From: Planctomycetota bacterium
GTDB taxonomy: Bacteria; Planctomycetota; Planctomycetia; Gemmatales; Gemmataceae
NCBI GenBank assembly: GCA_021413735.1
Contig: JAIOPV010000158.1
Span: 1-64,000 of the forward strand
Direction of reading: 5' to 3'
Length of the DNA: 64,000 nucleotides
Position 1 is the stretch's first letter; every line of letters begins with the position of its first letter. A program made the translations under genes and the position numbers. Shown here one piece after another: positions 8,179 to 17,041 of the stretch. Under the pieces are notes generated by a model that saw only the letters and a list, made by a program, of their open reading frames with translations, had not been told where the DNA came from and made no database searches.

Positions 8179-11100
8179 TTACTCGAATCGAATCACGAGA
8201 TCGCCGCCTTCGACTTGTGTGCCGGGGCGAACTAACACTTCAGCGACCTTGCCCGGACGTTCCGCATACAGCGTCGTTTCCATCTTCATCGCTTCGAGCG
8301 CCAGCAGTTTCTGCCCTGCGGTCACCTCGTCGCCGGCTGCAACAGAGACGCCCACGATCGAACCGGGCATCGGGGCGGCGACGTGCTTCGCATTGCCAGC
8401 CTCGGCCTTCGGGCGTGCCTTCACGGCCACCGCGTCGAGCGAACGATCTGTCACGAACACCTCGCGCGGCTGCCCGTTCAACTCGAAGTACACGACTCGC
8501 CGACCGTCGGGCGCTGCTTCGCCCACCGTCAGGAACTTGATGATGAGCGTCTTGCCCGGCTCGATGTCGATGCTCACTTCTTCGCCGCGTTGCATTCCGT
8601 AGAAGAACACCGGCGTCGGCAACACGCTCAAATCCGAATACTTCGCCTGCGTTTCCGCGAACTCCACGAACACCTTCGGATACAGCAAATACGAGTTCAC
8701 TTCCTGATCGTTCACGGGTCGTCGCAGTTTCGCTTCGAGATCCGTGCGAGCCTTCGTGAAGTCAGCAGCCGGTAGCAGCGCGCCGGGACGATCGGTCATC
8801 GGCTTGCGGCCGCGGAGAATCTTCGTTTGCAGTGCCGGCGGGAAGCCACCCGGCGGTTGACCGAGCTTGCCTTCAAAGAATTCGACAATCGACTCCGGGA
8901 ACGCGATGTCTCGCTTGGGGTCCAGCACCTGCTCTGGCGTGAGGTTGTTCGCGATCATGAACAGCGTCATGTCGCCGACGACCTTCGAGGTTGGCGTCAC
9001 TTTCACGATGTCGCCAAACATCTTGTTCACGGCCGCGTACATGCGCCCGACTTCCGGCCAGCGGTCGCCGACGCCGAGCGAATGCGCCTGCTGATAGAGG
9101 TTCGCGTACTGGCCACCGGGCATCTCGTGCAAGTACACTTCGGCGGAGCTTGCAAGCTGGCCCGTCTCGAACGGAGCGTAATACTTCCGCACGCCATCCC
9201 AGTAGTTCGCCGTGGTCTGAAGCGTGTCGAACGCAAGATTCGTGTCGCGATCCGAGAACCGCATCGACTCGACGAGTGCGTTCAGGCTCGGCTGTGCTGT
9301 GACACCCGCGAGCGGGGCGAACGCACAATCGACGATGTTCACGCCTTCTTCCGCGGCCAGCAGATACGAGGCGAGTTGTCCACCGGCGCTGTCGTGCGTG
9401 TGGAAGTGGATCGGCACGCCGACGTTCTCGCGCAGCGTCTTCACGAGCTTCTTCGCGGCGAGCGGCTTCAGCAATCCGGCCATGTCCTTGATGGCGAGGA
9501 AGTGCGTGCCGGCCTTCTCCAGTTCCTTCGCGAGATTCACGAAGTACGTCAGCGAGTACTTGTCGCGCTTGGGGTCGAGGATGTCTCCGGTGTAGCAGAT
9601 CGCTGCTTCGCAAATGGCGTTCGTCTTCAGAACAGCGTCGATGCCGAGGCGGATGTTCGGCAGCCAGTTGTTCGCGTCGAAGATGCGGAAGATGTCCATG
9701 CCTGCTTCGGCCGACAGCCGCACGAACTCGTACACGACGTTGTCGGGGTAGTTCGTGTAGCCGACGGCACTCGCGGCACGCACGAGCATCTGGAACAGGA
9801 TGTTCGGGATGCGTTCGCGAAGTCGTGCGAGCCGATCCCACGGCGACTCTTTCAGGAAGCGCATGGCGGTATCGAACGTCGCGCCGCCCCACATTTCGAG
9901 CGAAAACAAATCGGCGTGTTCGGCAGCATAGCGGTCCGCGATGGCGACCATGTCAGCGGTTCGCATTCGCGTCGCGAGCAACGACTGATGGGCGTCGCGC
10001 ATCGTTGTATCGGTGATGAGCAATCGCTTCTGAGCGCGAACCCACGTGGCGAAGCGGGACGGGCCGAGTTCCTTGAAGACATCTCGTGTCCCGCGTGGAA
10101 GCGTGGAAGCGGGAGTGACTCGCGGGGTCGGAGATGAGGCAGCGCGAGCCGGGATCTTCTCGCCCTTGCGAACTTCCGGGTGCCCGTTCACGATCACTTC
10201 CGCGATGTACGAAAGCAGTTTGCTCGCACGGTCGCGGCGTGACTGGAACTGGAAGAGTTGCGGCGTTTCGTCGAGGAAGCGGGTCGTCACGTCGCCTTCG
10301 AGGAACTGCGGGTGATCGATCAGGTTCAGCAGAAACGGAATGTTCGTCTTCACGCCGCGAACGCGAAATTCCTGGAGCGCACGCTTCATGCGGCGGGCCG
10401 CGTCCTCGAAGCGCAACCCGAATGCACTCACTTTCACGAGCAGCGAATCGTAGAAGGGCGTGATGACAGCGCCGCCGAAAGCCGTGCCTGCGTCGAGGCG
10501 AATGCCAGGGCCGCCACTCGAACGGTACGCACTCAGTCGGCCGTAGTCAGGCACAAAGCCGTTCGCGGGGTCTTCGGTTGTAACACGGCACTGGATGGCG
10601 AAACCGCGTGCCGAGATGTCCGCTTGCTTCAGGCCGACGGCGGGGTCTTCGAGCTTGTGGCCGCCTGCGATCATGATCTGCGAGCGAACGATGTCGATGC
10701 CCGTGATCTGCTCGGTGACCGTGTGCTCAACCTGAATTCGAGGGTTCACCTCGATGAAGTAGAACTTCTTCGAGTCGGTGTCGTACAGGAACTCGACGGT
10801 GCTCGCATTGTCGATGCCGCACGCACGACCCACGGCAAGGGCTGCATCGAGGATGCCCTGTCGCACGCCTTGCGGCAGGTTCGGCGCTGGTGCAAGCTCC
10901 ACGACCTTCTGGTGGCGTCGTTGGATGGAGCAGTCGCGCTCGAACAAGTGAACGAGGCCGCCGTGACGATCGCCGATGAGTTGCACCTCGATGTGCTTCG
11001 CCCGCTGCACAAACTTTTCGAGGAACACATCCGAGATGCCGAACGCGGTGCCGGCTTCACGTCGTGCTGACTCAATGCTCTCTTCGAGCTTGTCGGCAGT

Positions 11101-11640
11101 GTGAACAACTCGCATTCCGCGCCCGCCACCCCCCATCGACGCCTTCACGATGATCGGGTAGCCGAGTTTCGCCGCGAGTTCCTTCGCTTCTGCGATTGAT
11201 GCAACCGGGCTATCACCGCCGGAGAGAATCGGCACAGCGGCCTTCTTCGCGATGGCCCGAGCGCTCACCTTGTCGCCCAAACTTTCGAGAACTTCCGGAC
11301 GCGGGCCGACGAACTGAATGTTCGCCTCGGCACACGCACGGGCGAAGATCGCGTTCTCGGAGAGGAAGCCGTAGCCTGGGTGAATCGCATCGACACCGAT
11401 ATCGCGAGCGAGTTGCACGATGCTTGGGATGTCGAGATAAGCGCGAATCGGCTCGCCGGGCTTGCCGACGTGATACGCTTCGTCTGCTTTGAAGCGATGC
11501 AGCGCGAAGCGGTCTTCGTGCGAGTAAATCGCAACAGTGCGGATTCCGAGTTCGTGTGCGGAGCGAAACACGCGAATCGCGATCTCGCTGCGATTTGCAA
11601 CGAGCAGCTTCTTGAAGTGCCGGAGAGGAGCGGTCGACAT
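8179..11640 (-). CDS. pyc: Pyruvate carboxylase
   Basis: This 1153-residue single-chain enzyme carries out ATP-dependent carboxylation of pyruvate to oxaloacetate, which refills the TCA cycle. Domains in order: biotin carboxylase with ATP-grasp (about 8-460; KASMGGGGRGMR and the EVNPRIQVEHTVTE segment), carboxyltransferase/HMGL barrel (about 545-820; TDTTMRDAHQSLLATR start, with the HFHTHDSAGG metal-binding motif), PYC/OADA conserved domain, and C-terminal biotinyl domain (EAMKMET, biotin on about Lys1119). Length and order match alpha4-type bacterial Pyc. The linker at about 500-530 is Ala/Pro/Ser-rich. ATG at 11640. It is not placed with other TCA genes here. Confidence 0.97.
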   Translation of the reverse strand: MSTAPLRHFKKLLVANRSEIAIRVFRSAHELGIRTVAIYSHEDRFALHRFKADEAYHVGKPGEPIRAYLDIPSIVQLARDIGVDAIHPGYGFLSENAIFARACAEANIQFVGPRPEVLESLGDKVSARAIAKKAAVPILSGGDSPVASIAEAKELAAKLGYPIIVKASMGGGGRGMRVVHTADKLEESIESARREAGTAFGISDVFLEKFVQRAKHIEVQLIGDRHGGLVHLFERDCSIQRRHQKVVELAPAPNLPQGVRQGILDAALAVGRACGIDNASTVEFLYDTDSKKFYFIEVNPRIQVEHTVTEQITGIDIVRSQIMIAGGHKLEDPAVGLKQADISARGFAIQCRVTTEDPANGFVPDYGRLSAYRSSGGPGIRLDAGTAFGGAVITPFYDSLLVKVSAFGLRFEDAARRMKRALQEFRVRGVKTNIPFLLNLIDHPQFLEGDVTTRFLDETPQLFQFQSRRDRASKLLSYIAEVIVNGHPEVRKGEKIPARAASSPTPRVTPASTLPRGTRDVFKELGPSRFATWVRAQKRLLITDTTMRDAHQSLLATRMRTADMVAIADRYAAEHADLFSLEMWGGATFDTAMRFLKESPWDRLARLRERIPNILFQMLVRAASAVGYTNYPDNVVYEFVRLSAEAGMDIFRIFDANNWLPNIRLGIDAVLKTNAICEAAICYTGDILDPKRDKYSLTYFVNLAKELEKAGTHFLAIKDMAGLLKPLAAKKLVKTLRENVGVPIHFHTHDSAGGQLASYLLAAEEGVNIVDCAFAPLAGVTAQPSLNALVESMRFSDRDTNLAFDTLQTTANYWDGVRKYYAPFETGQLASSAEVYLHEMPGGQYANLYQQAHSLGVGDRWPEVGRMYAAVNKMFGDIVKVTPTSKVVGDMTLFMIANNLTPEQVLDPKRDIAFPESIVEFFEGKLGQPPGGFPPALQTKILRGRKPMTDRPGALLPAADFTKARTDLEAKLRRPVNDQEVNSYLLYPKVFVEFAETQAKYSDLSVLPTPVFFYGMQRGEEVSIDIEPGKTLIIKFLTVGEAAPDGRRVVYFELNGQPREVFVTDRSLDAVAVKARPKAEAGNAKHVAAPMPGSIVGVSVAAGDEVTAGQKLLALEAMKMETTLYAERPGKVAEVLVRPGTQVEGGDLVIRFE

Positions 11641-11731
11641 AAGCTGGCGTACCCTTCAGTGTGGGGAACGCCGGTTTGATACGGAAATGTGTCGGCGGTG
11701 ACAGGTTCGTTTCGTCGCTCTCACAAAACGA

Positions 11732-11754
11732 CGGCAGCCCCGATGGGGCTGCCG
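11732..11754 (-). terminator. Terminator-like hairpin after the DUF1573 gene
   Basis: A perfect 10-bp stem (CGGCAGCCCC / GGGGCTGCCG) with a 3-base loop is followed on the minus strand by TCGTTTTG. It lies 34 bases after the stop of the minus-strand DUF1573 gene, which is the expected place for an intrinsic terminator ahead of pyc. Confidence 0.7.
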
Positions 11755-11787
11755 CGAAACATCTCGTTGTCCTTGCGAATCAATCGC

Positions 11788-12777
11788 TTACTTTTCGACC
11801 ACCTTCGCGGTGACTGGAATAATCAACTTCGGCTGGTCCTTGTCGTCGGTCGTGATTTCAACCATGCGGGTGAAGCCGCCGACAGCCTTCGGATTCGCGG
11901 CGACCACGATCGTGTGAACGTCGCTCGAAGCATTCTTATCAACGGTGATCTTGAGTTGTTCGTCGGCACCCTTCACTTCGAGAATCTTGAACGGCTTGCC
12001 GCTCTTCAGGGTGATCTTCTTTTCCATCTCGACGCCCATCGGCAGGTTGCCGAATGTTGCGCTCTCAGGGGTGATCGCAACCTGAGGAACGGTCACATTC
12101 ACCGTCACGGGAACGCGGAGTTTCCCGACAGCAGGGTTCGAGGTCGTCAAGTTGATGTCCGAGACCCAGTTGCCCGCAGGGCAAGCCTTGTCGAGAATCG
12201 CACTCACTTCGTAGGTCACCATGCTGCCACTGCGGCTCTCTTCCTTAACTTCTGCCTGAACGAAGCCGCCGGTGCTCTTCGCTTCGGTGATCTTCCAGTT
12301 CGGGTCGCTCATGAACGTCACTTTCGTCGACATCTTCGCACCGGCACCCGCCTTTACGTTGCCGATCGCGATTGTGTCGGGCGACATCATGAGATCGTCG
12401 CGAGCTACCGTTTGAACTCGCAGTGTCACTTCCTCTTGCGTCGGGCTGAGGAATGGCACATAGACGAGGACCGACTTCGTGACGTTCGGGGTTGGGATGC
12501 GGCGAGTATCCATGTACGCAATCACTGCCGCGGTTTCGCCTGGGGCGACTTGTGCCTTGCTGACCGAAGCGCTCGTGCAACCGCAAGAGACTCGCGGCGT
12601 GCCCAGGTTCAAAGTCTGGGTTGTGTTGTTCGTGAAGCGGAAGTAATGGACGAGAACCGTGCCCCGTGGGGTGGTGCCGAAGTCCATGACCTTTTCGGTG
12701 AACAGGTCGCCAGGGCCGGCAAGAGCCGACGCGGCGGTGCCGAGTAGCGCAGCAACTGCATACACAAGATGTTTCAT
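11788..12777 (-). CDS. Secreted DUF1573 protein
   Basis: This 329-residue protein has a signal peptide (MKHLVYAVAALLGTAASALA) and then a DUF1573 domain: DFGTTPRGTVLVHYFRFTN and the strongly conserved VSCGCTSA Cys pair. A second Ig-like beta domain with a similar start (ATFGNLPMGVEMEKKI) and possibly a third strand-rich region follow. DUF1573 domains are ASH/MSP-like beta sandwiches found in exported proteins of planctomycetes and Bacteroidetes; biochemical role is unknown. ATG at 12777 is preferred over the TTG two codons earlier because GGGGA lies 8 bases upstream. A terminator-like hairpin follows it. Confidence 0.88.
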   Translation of the reverse strand: MKHLVYAVAALLGTAASALAGPGDLFTEKVMDFGTTPRGTVLVHYFRFTNNTTQTLNLGTPRVSCGCTSASVSKAQVAPGETAAVIAYMDTRRIPTPNVTKSVLVYVPFLSPTQEEVTLRVQTVARDDLMMSPDTIAIGNVKAGAGAKMSTKVTFMSDPNWKITEAKSTGGFVQAEVKEESRSGSMVTYEVSAILDKACPAGNWVSDINLTTSNPAVGKLRVPVTVNVTVPQVAITPESATFGNLPMGVEMEKKITLKSGKPFKILEVKGADEQLKITVDKNASSDVHTIVVAANPKAVGGFTRMVEITTDDKDQPKLIIPVTAKVVEK

Positions 12778-12952
12778 CGCCAAGTTCCCCAGTATTGCGG
12801 CCGGCTTGGCGTTCCCCCGAACACCAAACCGACGTTAATCCCTTCGTATCAGATGCGGCCAACTCACTTCATCAGCAATTCGCCAAGGCAGTCGAAACTC
12901 GTGGTGTTTTCGGCCAGCGTTCTCAGTACCACCGGACCAGTTTTCGCGATCC

Positions 12953-13690
12953 TCAATGTCGGGCGAGAACCGCGACCACCACTTTTATCGCTCCGGCGGC
13001 TTTCAGCGTGCGAGCGGCCTCGCTTGCTGTGCTGCCGGTGGTCATCACGTCGTCCACCAGTAGGACTGTGAGACCCGTGAGGCTTGCGCCCCACGCGATC
13101 CGAAACGCGCCCTTCACGTTCTCTCGACGGGCCAAGGCTGACGGTTGCACTTGTTGGGGGGTATGCCGTACCCTTCGTAAGCTAGTTGCAAACTGTATGC
13201 CCAAGCCCGAAGCAAGTTCCCGCGCGACGCCTTCAGCTTGATTGTGCCCTCTTGCGAATCGCCGCCTCCAGTGCAGCGGCACCGGCACGACAACCGTTAT
13301 CCCCTGTTCGCGCAGCCGAGTGCCCAACATCCCCCAAAGCACTCGGCCCATCATTTCCGCAAGCCCTTCCCCGTTGGGCTGCTTCATTCGCAGAATCGCA
13401 TCGCGTCGGCGGTCGGCGTACAACCCCATGCGGACCGCATAATCGAATCCGAGAGACAATCCGCTACAAACCGCACAACCGGAACTCGTATCGGTGTGCG
13501 GTCCGACCGTTGCCGCACACCAGTGACACGTTTCCAGCGGGTCGAGTGTGACAGCTCGATGACACTCGGCGCACATTCCGTGTTCAAAGTCGCTGCGGTC
13601 GCCTTCCGGACTGTCACAAATCAAACACGCGTTCGGAAACACCAGTTGGGCGACACCGTGGGCGACATCGGATAGCCCACGCAACCACAT
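12953..13690 (-). CDS. comF: ComF-family phosphoribosyltransferase-like protein
   Basis: The N-terminal zinc finger is visible as CLICDSPEGDRSDFEHGMCAEC and CHWCAATVGPHTDTSSGCAVC (paired CxxC-type clusters, about residues 22-75). The C-terminal PRTase fold has the PRPP-binding loop VLLVDDVMTTGSTASEAA and the ComF signature RGHNQAEGVARELA. ComF proteins take part in DNA uptake or recombination; in Bacillus ComF acts with the ComFA helicase. No other competence genes lie here. ATG at 13690 gives 245 residues; an in-frame TTG at 13702 would add four. Confidence 0.9.
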   Translation of the reverse strand: MWLRGLSDVAHGVAQLVFPNACLICDSPEGDRSDFEHGMCAECHRAVTLDPLETCHWCAATVGPHTDTSSGCAVCSGLSLGFDYAVRMGLYADRRRDAILRMKQPNGEGLAEMMGRVLWGMLGTRLREQGITVVVPVPLHWRRRFARGHNQAEGVARELASGLGIQFATSLRRVRHTPQQVQPSALARRENVKGAFRIAWGASLTGLTVLLVDDVMTTGSTASEAARTLKAAGAIKVVVAVLARH

Positions 13691-13863
13691 TCCGCGACCC
13701 AATCACATTGGTTGAAACGACACTACCCCGACGTTAGCGGACAAAAAATTCATCAGCAAGTGGCGAAACCACGCGATTCTCTGAGTACTTGAGCTTCGTT
13801 GTCAGGTTGAGGTTCACCAGCGTTCGCAGCTTGCCCAGATTTCCACAAGTGGGTTGCAACGTC

Positions 13864-13893
13864 GCAAGCGGTGGATGGGTTTCAGCCGCTTGC
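13864..13893 (-). terminator. Hairpin after the histidine kinase
   Basis: An 8-bp perfect stem (GCAAGCGG / CCGCTTGC) with a 14-base loop lies 16 bases beyond the stop of the minus-strand histidine kinase. Its core resembles the CCGCTTGCGG hairpins at 29148 and 38508. There is no T-run. Confidence 0.4.
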
Positions 13894-13908
13894 GGCGTTG
13901 CCCTTCCA

Positions 13909-15585
13909 TCATGCAGAGCGGAGGGTAAGGATCTCGTGCGCGATGGCTCGGCGAGCCGTCAGCACGAAACGGGTGGGTCCATCGCGGGCGGTGTCGTGGC
14001 GGAGGTCGCCGCCATTTTGTCGCGTGAGTCGCCAGGCTGTCGAAAGTCCAAGACCACAGCCGCGCCCTGCCGAACGACCCGAGTAGAATGGGTCGAACGC
14101 GTGGGCCGCGACTTCAGGCGTCAGTCCTGGGCCGCTGTCTTCGACCCCAATCACAACTTCAGCAGCATCTTCAGGGGCGGAACAACTCACACGCACCCAA
14201 CCGTTGGTAGAGGCCGCTTCGATCGCATTGCGGACAACAGCGGTCAGTGCGTGGCGAACCTGCGCAGGATCGCCTTGCAACAACACGTCGGCATCCACGG
14301 GTTCGAGTTCAAACCGCTGCCCACGTTCGAGGACGAGCGGCGCGACGTGTTTCTCAACTTCGGCGAACAACTCCGACACGGAGAACTCGCGTGACTCTGG
14401 ACGGGCTGGCCGTGCGAACTGCATCAGATCGCGAAGAATGCCCGCGATTCGCTGGGTCTGCCGCATGACAGCACGAAGCGATTCGCCACGCTCGGGGTCC
14501 GGTTCTGTGCGAAGCAATCGCTGTGCGTTGCTCGAAATCACAGCCAGTGGGTTGTTGATCTCGTGCCCTGCCCCGGCGGCGAGTTCCGCGAGTCCTTCGA
14601 GCTTCGCATCACGCAACCGGTCGCCCACTTCATCGCCAAGATCAGCCGCGACGCCGTGCAACTGATCGACGTGCTGTTCGAGGCGTTCAACAAGTGCGGG
14701 GCCATTCCGTCGCCGACTCTCGGCCGCGAGCTTCAACAGATTCGGCAGCAGCGGAACGCAGTGCGGATCGGCGGGGTAAGTCGACAGCACCCGCGGAGCG
14801 CGCGGTTCCGGCAACGGCAGCACCAATTCCCGAATCGCAGTTTCGTCGAGGTGCAAGTGATTCAGCAATTCTTCGCGGTTCGCGCCATGGGTGAGGCCGA
14901 AGTTCGTGCCGAGGCGTTCGGCTTCGATCACGGCCAACTGCGTGATTGCGAAGATGTCGCGATGCGAGACGAGATGCGCCGCAACCCGTAACGGCAGCGT
15001 GAGTGAGCCGAGTGTGCTTGAAATCCAGAGCGGCAACCGCCAGCGAGCAGTAAGTCTTCGCGTGATGCTCGCGTGATCGAGACCCCACAACTTCATCTGC
15101 ACTTCAGCGGGGTGCGCTGCGAAAGCCGAATCGTTCACCGGATCGGCCGCGTCGAAGAGATCGACCGCCGAAACCGCGTACCACCCGAGTGGCGCGAGTC
15201 GTGCGACAGCCGCGACGGCGTCCGCCGGAGCCACGCGAGTGACTTCCGCAATCCGCCCCGCGATCTGAGCAGCGCGTTGTGCCACCTGGCGGACGCGAGT
15301 TTGTGCGAGTGATTCTGTCGGAAGCGTAGCACCTGGCACGGCAGCCAAGTATGCAGCAGCGGTGTCAGGAAGCGAAGCCGCGTGAACGGCTCCTGCGGCG
15401 AAATCGAATGGTGCCGGTTCTGGTGCGGACTGGGCGAAACGGAACAGGAATACCGCCAGTGCCGGGTCGGAGGCCGACAAGCCGGGCACGGTCGCCGGAG
15501 CTTCGGCGAGTGCGATCAGACTGTCGGTGTTGGGGCAGAGCCACGGCAGTTCCACCGCGGCTCGGCCCGCCGCCTTCCGTGGCAC
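13909..15585 (-). CDS. Cytosolic HDOD-domain sensor histidine kinase
   Basis: This 558-residue protein has no membrane segment. About residues 90-270 have HDOD character (LAPLGWYAVSAVDL; RRLTARWRLPLWISSTLG; AITQLAVIEAERLG), a degenerate HD-like output or sensing fold. The kinase core follows: H-box AGAGHEINNPLAV (phosphoacceptor His), N-box VRNAIEAA, G1 DSGPGL, F-box FDPFYSG, G2 GRGCGLGLS. GTG at 15585 is chosen because GGAG sits 7 bases upstream. It lies downstream of the HTH-receiver gene on the same strand, which is its likely partner. HDOD coupled directly to a HisKA core suggests an intracellular signal. Confidence 0.88.
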   Translation of the reverse strand: MPRKAAGRAAVELPWLCPNTDSLIALAEAPATVPGLSASDPALAVFLFRFAQSAPEPAPFDFAAGAVHAASLPDTAAAYLAAVPGATLPTESLAQTRVRQVAQRAAQIAGRIAEVTRVAPADAVAAVARLAPLGWYAVSAVDLFDAADPVNDSAFAAHPAEVQMKLWGLDHASITRRLTARWRLPLWISSTLGSLTLPLRVAAHLVSHRDIFAITQLAVIEAERLGTNFGLTHGANREELLNHLHLDETAIRELVLPLPEPRAPRVLSTYPADPHCVPLLPNLLKLAAESRRRNGPALVERLEQHVDQLHGVAADLGDEVGDRLRDAKLEGLAELAAGAGHEINNPLAVISSNAQRLLRTEPDPERGESLRAVMRQTQRIAGILRDLMQFARPARPESREFSVSELFAEVEKHVAPLVLERGQRFELEPVDADVLLQGDPAQVRHALTAVVRNAIEAASTNGWVRVSCSAPEDAAEVVIGVEDSGPGLTPEVAAHAFDPFYSGRSAGRGCGLGLSTAWRLTRQNGGDLRHDTARDGPTRFVLTARRAIAHEILTLRSA

Positions 15586-15597
15586 GGGACATCTCCA

Positions 15598-15694
15598 GAA
15601 GGATGAAGGATGAAGGATGAAGGATGAATCCGAGGAAGGATGGAGCCACTTTATTGGCTTCGTTCATCCTTCATCCTTCACCCTTCATCCTTCC
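15598..15694. repeat. Heptanucleotide AAGGATG tandem repeat with an inverted copy
   Basis: Four head-to-tail copies of AAGGATG (15599-15626) face four or more copies of its complement CATCCTT (about 15663-15693), so the region can fold into a long stem with a loop of about 35 bases. It fills the gap between the receiver gene and the histidine kinase gene. It may damp or terminate transcription between the two, or expand and contract by slippage. Confidence 0.8.
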
Positions 15695-15697
15695 CGT

Positions 15698-16279
15698 TCA
15701 GGCCAAAACGCCCGTCTCGATTTCGAGTTGGGCACACATCTTCTCGATCAGCACATCGACGTCGAACGGTTTCGGAACGAAGTCGTCGGCTCCCGCGAGC
15801 TTCAACTCCTGAACCTTGTCGTCCTCGATCATGCCCGAGATGCAGATGATTCGCACATCTTCCATCGTCGAGTCGGCGCGAACGCGATGGCAGACTTCCT
15901 TGCCGTTAATGTCAGGCAACATCACGTCAAGAATGATCAGATCCGGGCGGTATTCTTTCACCATCATGCCCGCGTCGAAGCCGTTCGAGGCGATTCGCAC
16001 TTCAAAGCGGCCGTCCGCCATGAGGGCCTCGTTCACGGTTGCGACCAGGTCTGGCTCATCGTCAACCAGCAGCACTTTCCGCTTGCCGCTCTCCAAAGCG
16101 TCAGTCGGGATGCCGTTATCCTTCATGAACTTGTACAGTGCTTCTCGCGGGATGCGTCGGAACTTGGATCCGGGAACGCGGAAGCCCTTGAGCTGTCCGT
16201 TGTCGAAGCAACGGATGATGGTTTGCTGCGAAACCTTGCAAATCTTGGCGGCTTCGCCAGTTGTGAACACGGTCTTCAT
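15698..16279 (-). CDS. Response regulator with N-terminal excisionase/MerR-type HTH
   Basis: This 193-residue protein has a DNA-binding winged HTH of the excisionase/MerR type at the N-terminus (TTGEAAKICKVSQQTIIRCFDNGQLKGFRV, about 4-35, then PGSKFRRIPREALYKFM). A receiver domain follows with the acidic pair LLVDDEPDL, phosphoacceptor Asp in LIILDVMLPD, Thr/Ser-type switch ICISGM and Lys in FVPKPFD. The order HTH-then-REC is the reverse of most response regulators. ATG at 16279 is chosen because the HTH starts there and AAGGTG precedes it, although the frame is open upstream. It precedes the HDOD histidine kinase in one transcription unit. Confidence 0.92.
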   Translation of the reverse strand: MKTVFTTGEAAKICKVSQQTIIRCFDNGQLKGFRVPGSKFRRIPREALYKFMKDNGIPTDALESGKRKVLLVDDEPDLVATVNEALMADGRFEVRIASNGFDAGMMVKEYRPDLIILDVMLPDINGKEVCHRVRADSTMEDVRIICISGMIEDDKVQELKLAGADDFVPKPFDVDVLIEKMCAQLEIETGVLA

Positions 16280-16488
16280 ACGCTCGTCACCTTGCCGGCG
16301 CGGCCGGCTCGCATGAAAGAGGTCCACGAACGGCTGTGCGACCGAGCCGAAACGGGACCGGAATCCATCCGTGAATCGCTGTCGAGCAATACACCCCAAC
16401 ACCGCGCGCTGAGAAACTCAGCAGGCGACGCAAGGCGGGGTAAAAACTCAGGTTGTCCTTGCCGGGGCGTTTGCAGAAGCGGAGTCGG

Positions 16489-16632
16489 CTAGAGGGGTAA
16501 AGCACCCACCTCCATGATAACCGTGGTGGGTGGCCGATCAACGCGAAGGGTCCATTCAGCCGGGGCGTACCCGGTTTCCGAACTGGCGTTCCTTCGCACG
16601 ACCGGCACGCCTTCCCAGGCTTGCCGCTTCAC
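16489..16632 (-). CDS. Possible 47-residue small protein
   Basis: A minus-strand frame begins with GTG at 16632 just after an AAGGAG sequence (spacing 3, tighter than ideal) and runs to TAG at 16489-16491. The product (starting MKRQAWEGVPVVRR, ending TTVIMEVGALPL) has a protein-like composition and no hydrophobic anchor. It lies 210 bases upstream of the HTH-receiver start on the same strand and could be a leader or a separate small gene. No family is recognised, and it may be chance. Confidence 0.25.
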   Translation of the reverse strand: MKRQAWEGVPVVRRNASSETGYAPAEWTLRVDRPPTTVIMEVGALPL

Positions 16633-16740
16633 CGTCTCCTTACGCTCACCCCCTGATTGATGCGGACGGATTAACCGTCAGAGTCAACCAGTTTGTTCGG
16701 ACGAACCGTTGCCTATTCCCTGTGTAGGCCGCAGCATTCC

Positions 16741-16774
16741 CAACCTACCCTGGTTCCACACCAGAGTTAGGTTG
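16741..16774. other. Stem-loop in the unassigned leader region
   Basis: CAACCTA at 16741-16747 pairs with TAGGTTG at 16768-16774, and an inner TGGT/ACCA stem closes a TCCAC loop. It could be part of a structured leader RNA. Confidence 0.4.
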
Positions 16775-17041
16775 CCGACTCGGTCATAACATTCATCGGC
16801 TACCCAGCCCACGCAGGTCACTCCATTTTGCCATTTCCCCACGCCGGGTCAAATGGTCCTTGGAGAAACTGCGCGGATTCTGACGATGCCGGTGTCTGAA
16901 ACGCCGATCGGCCGCGCCGCCGGAGGGGGAAATTTCCGGCCGCGACGCAATAGCGGACCGCTACGCAGCGGTTACCACCGTGCCCGCTGAGGTTGCTCCG
17001 GTTACCCGGCTTTCCCCTGCGGACGAACCCCCCATAACCAC

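Larger units (their letters stand above)
16280..17041 (-). other. 760-bp region without a large gene; possible leader RNA and small ORF
   Basis: No long coding frame covers this gap between mnmG and the receiver gene (both minus strand). It holds a hairpin at 16741-16774 (CAACCTA/TAGGTTG plus TGGT/ACCA), GC-rich palindromes near 16950-16980 (AGCGGACCGCT, CGCAGCGGTTACC), and a possible 47-codon ORF at 16489-16632. I compared it by eye with RNase P RNA, tmRNA and common riboswitches and found no convincing match. Confidence 0.5.

Noticed and set aside
8827-10137. Plus-strand frame of 436 codons opposite pyc
   Set aside because: His/Arg/Val-rich composition typical of antisense translation; the opposite strand encodes a complete pyruvate carboxylase.
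16280-17041. RNase P RNA, tmRNA or 6S RNA in the long gap
   Set aside because: A GGGGAAAGCCGGG stretch on the minus strand recalls the RNase P start, but the other conserved blocks are missing; no tmRNA ends or tag frame found.
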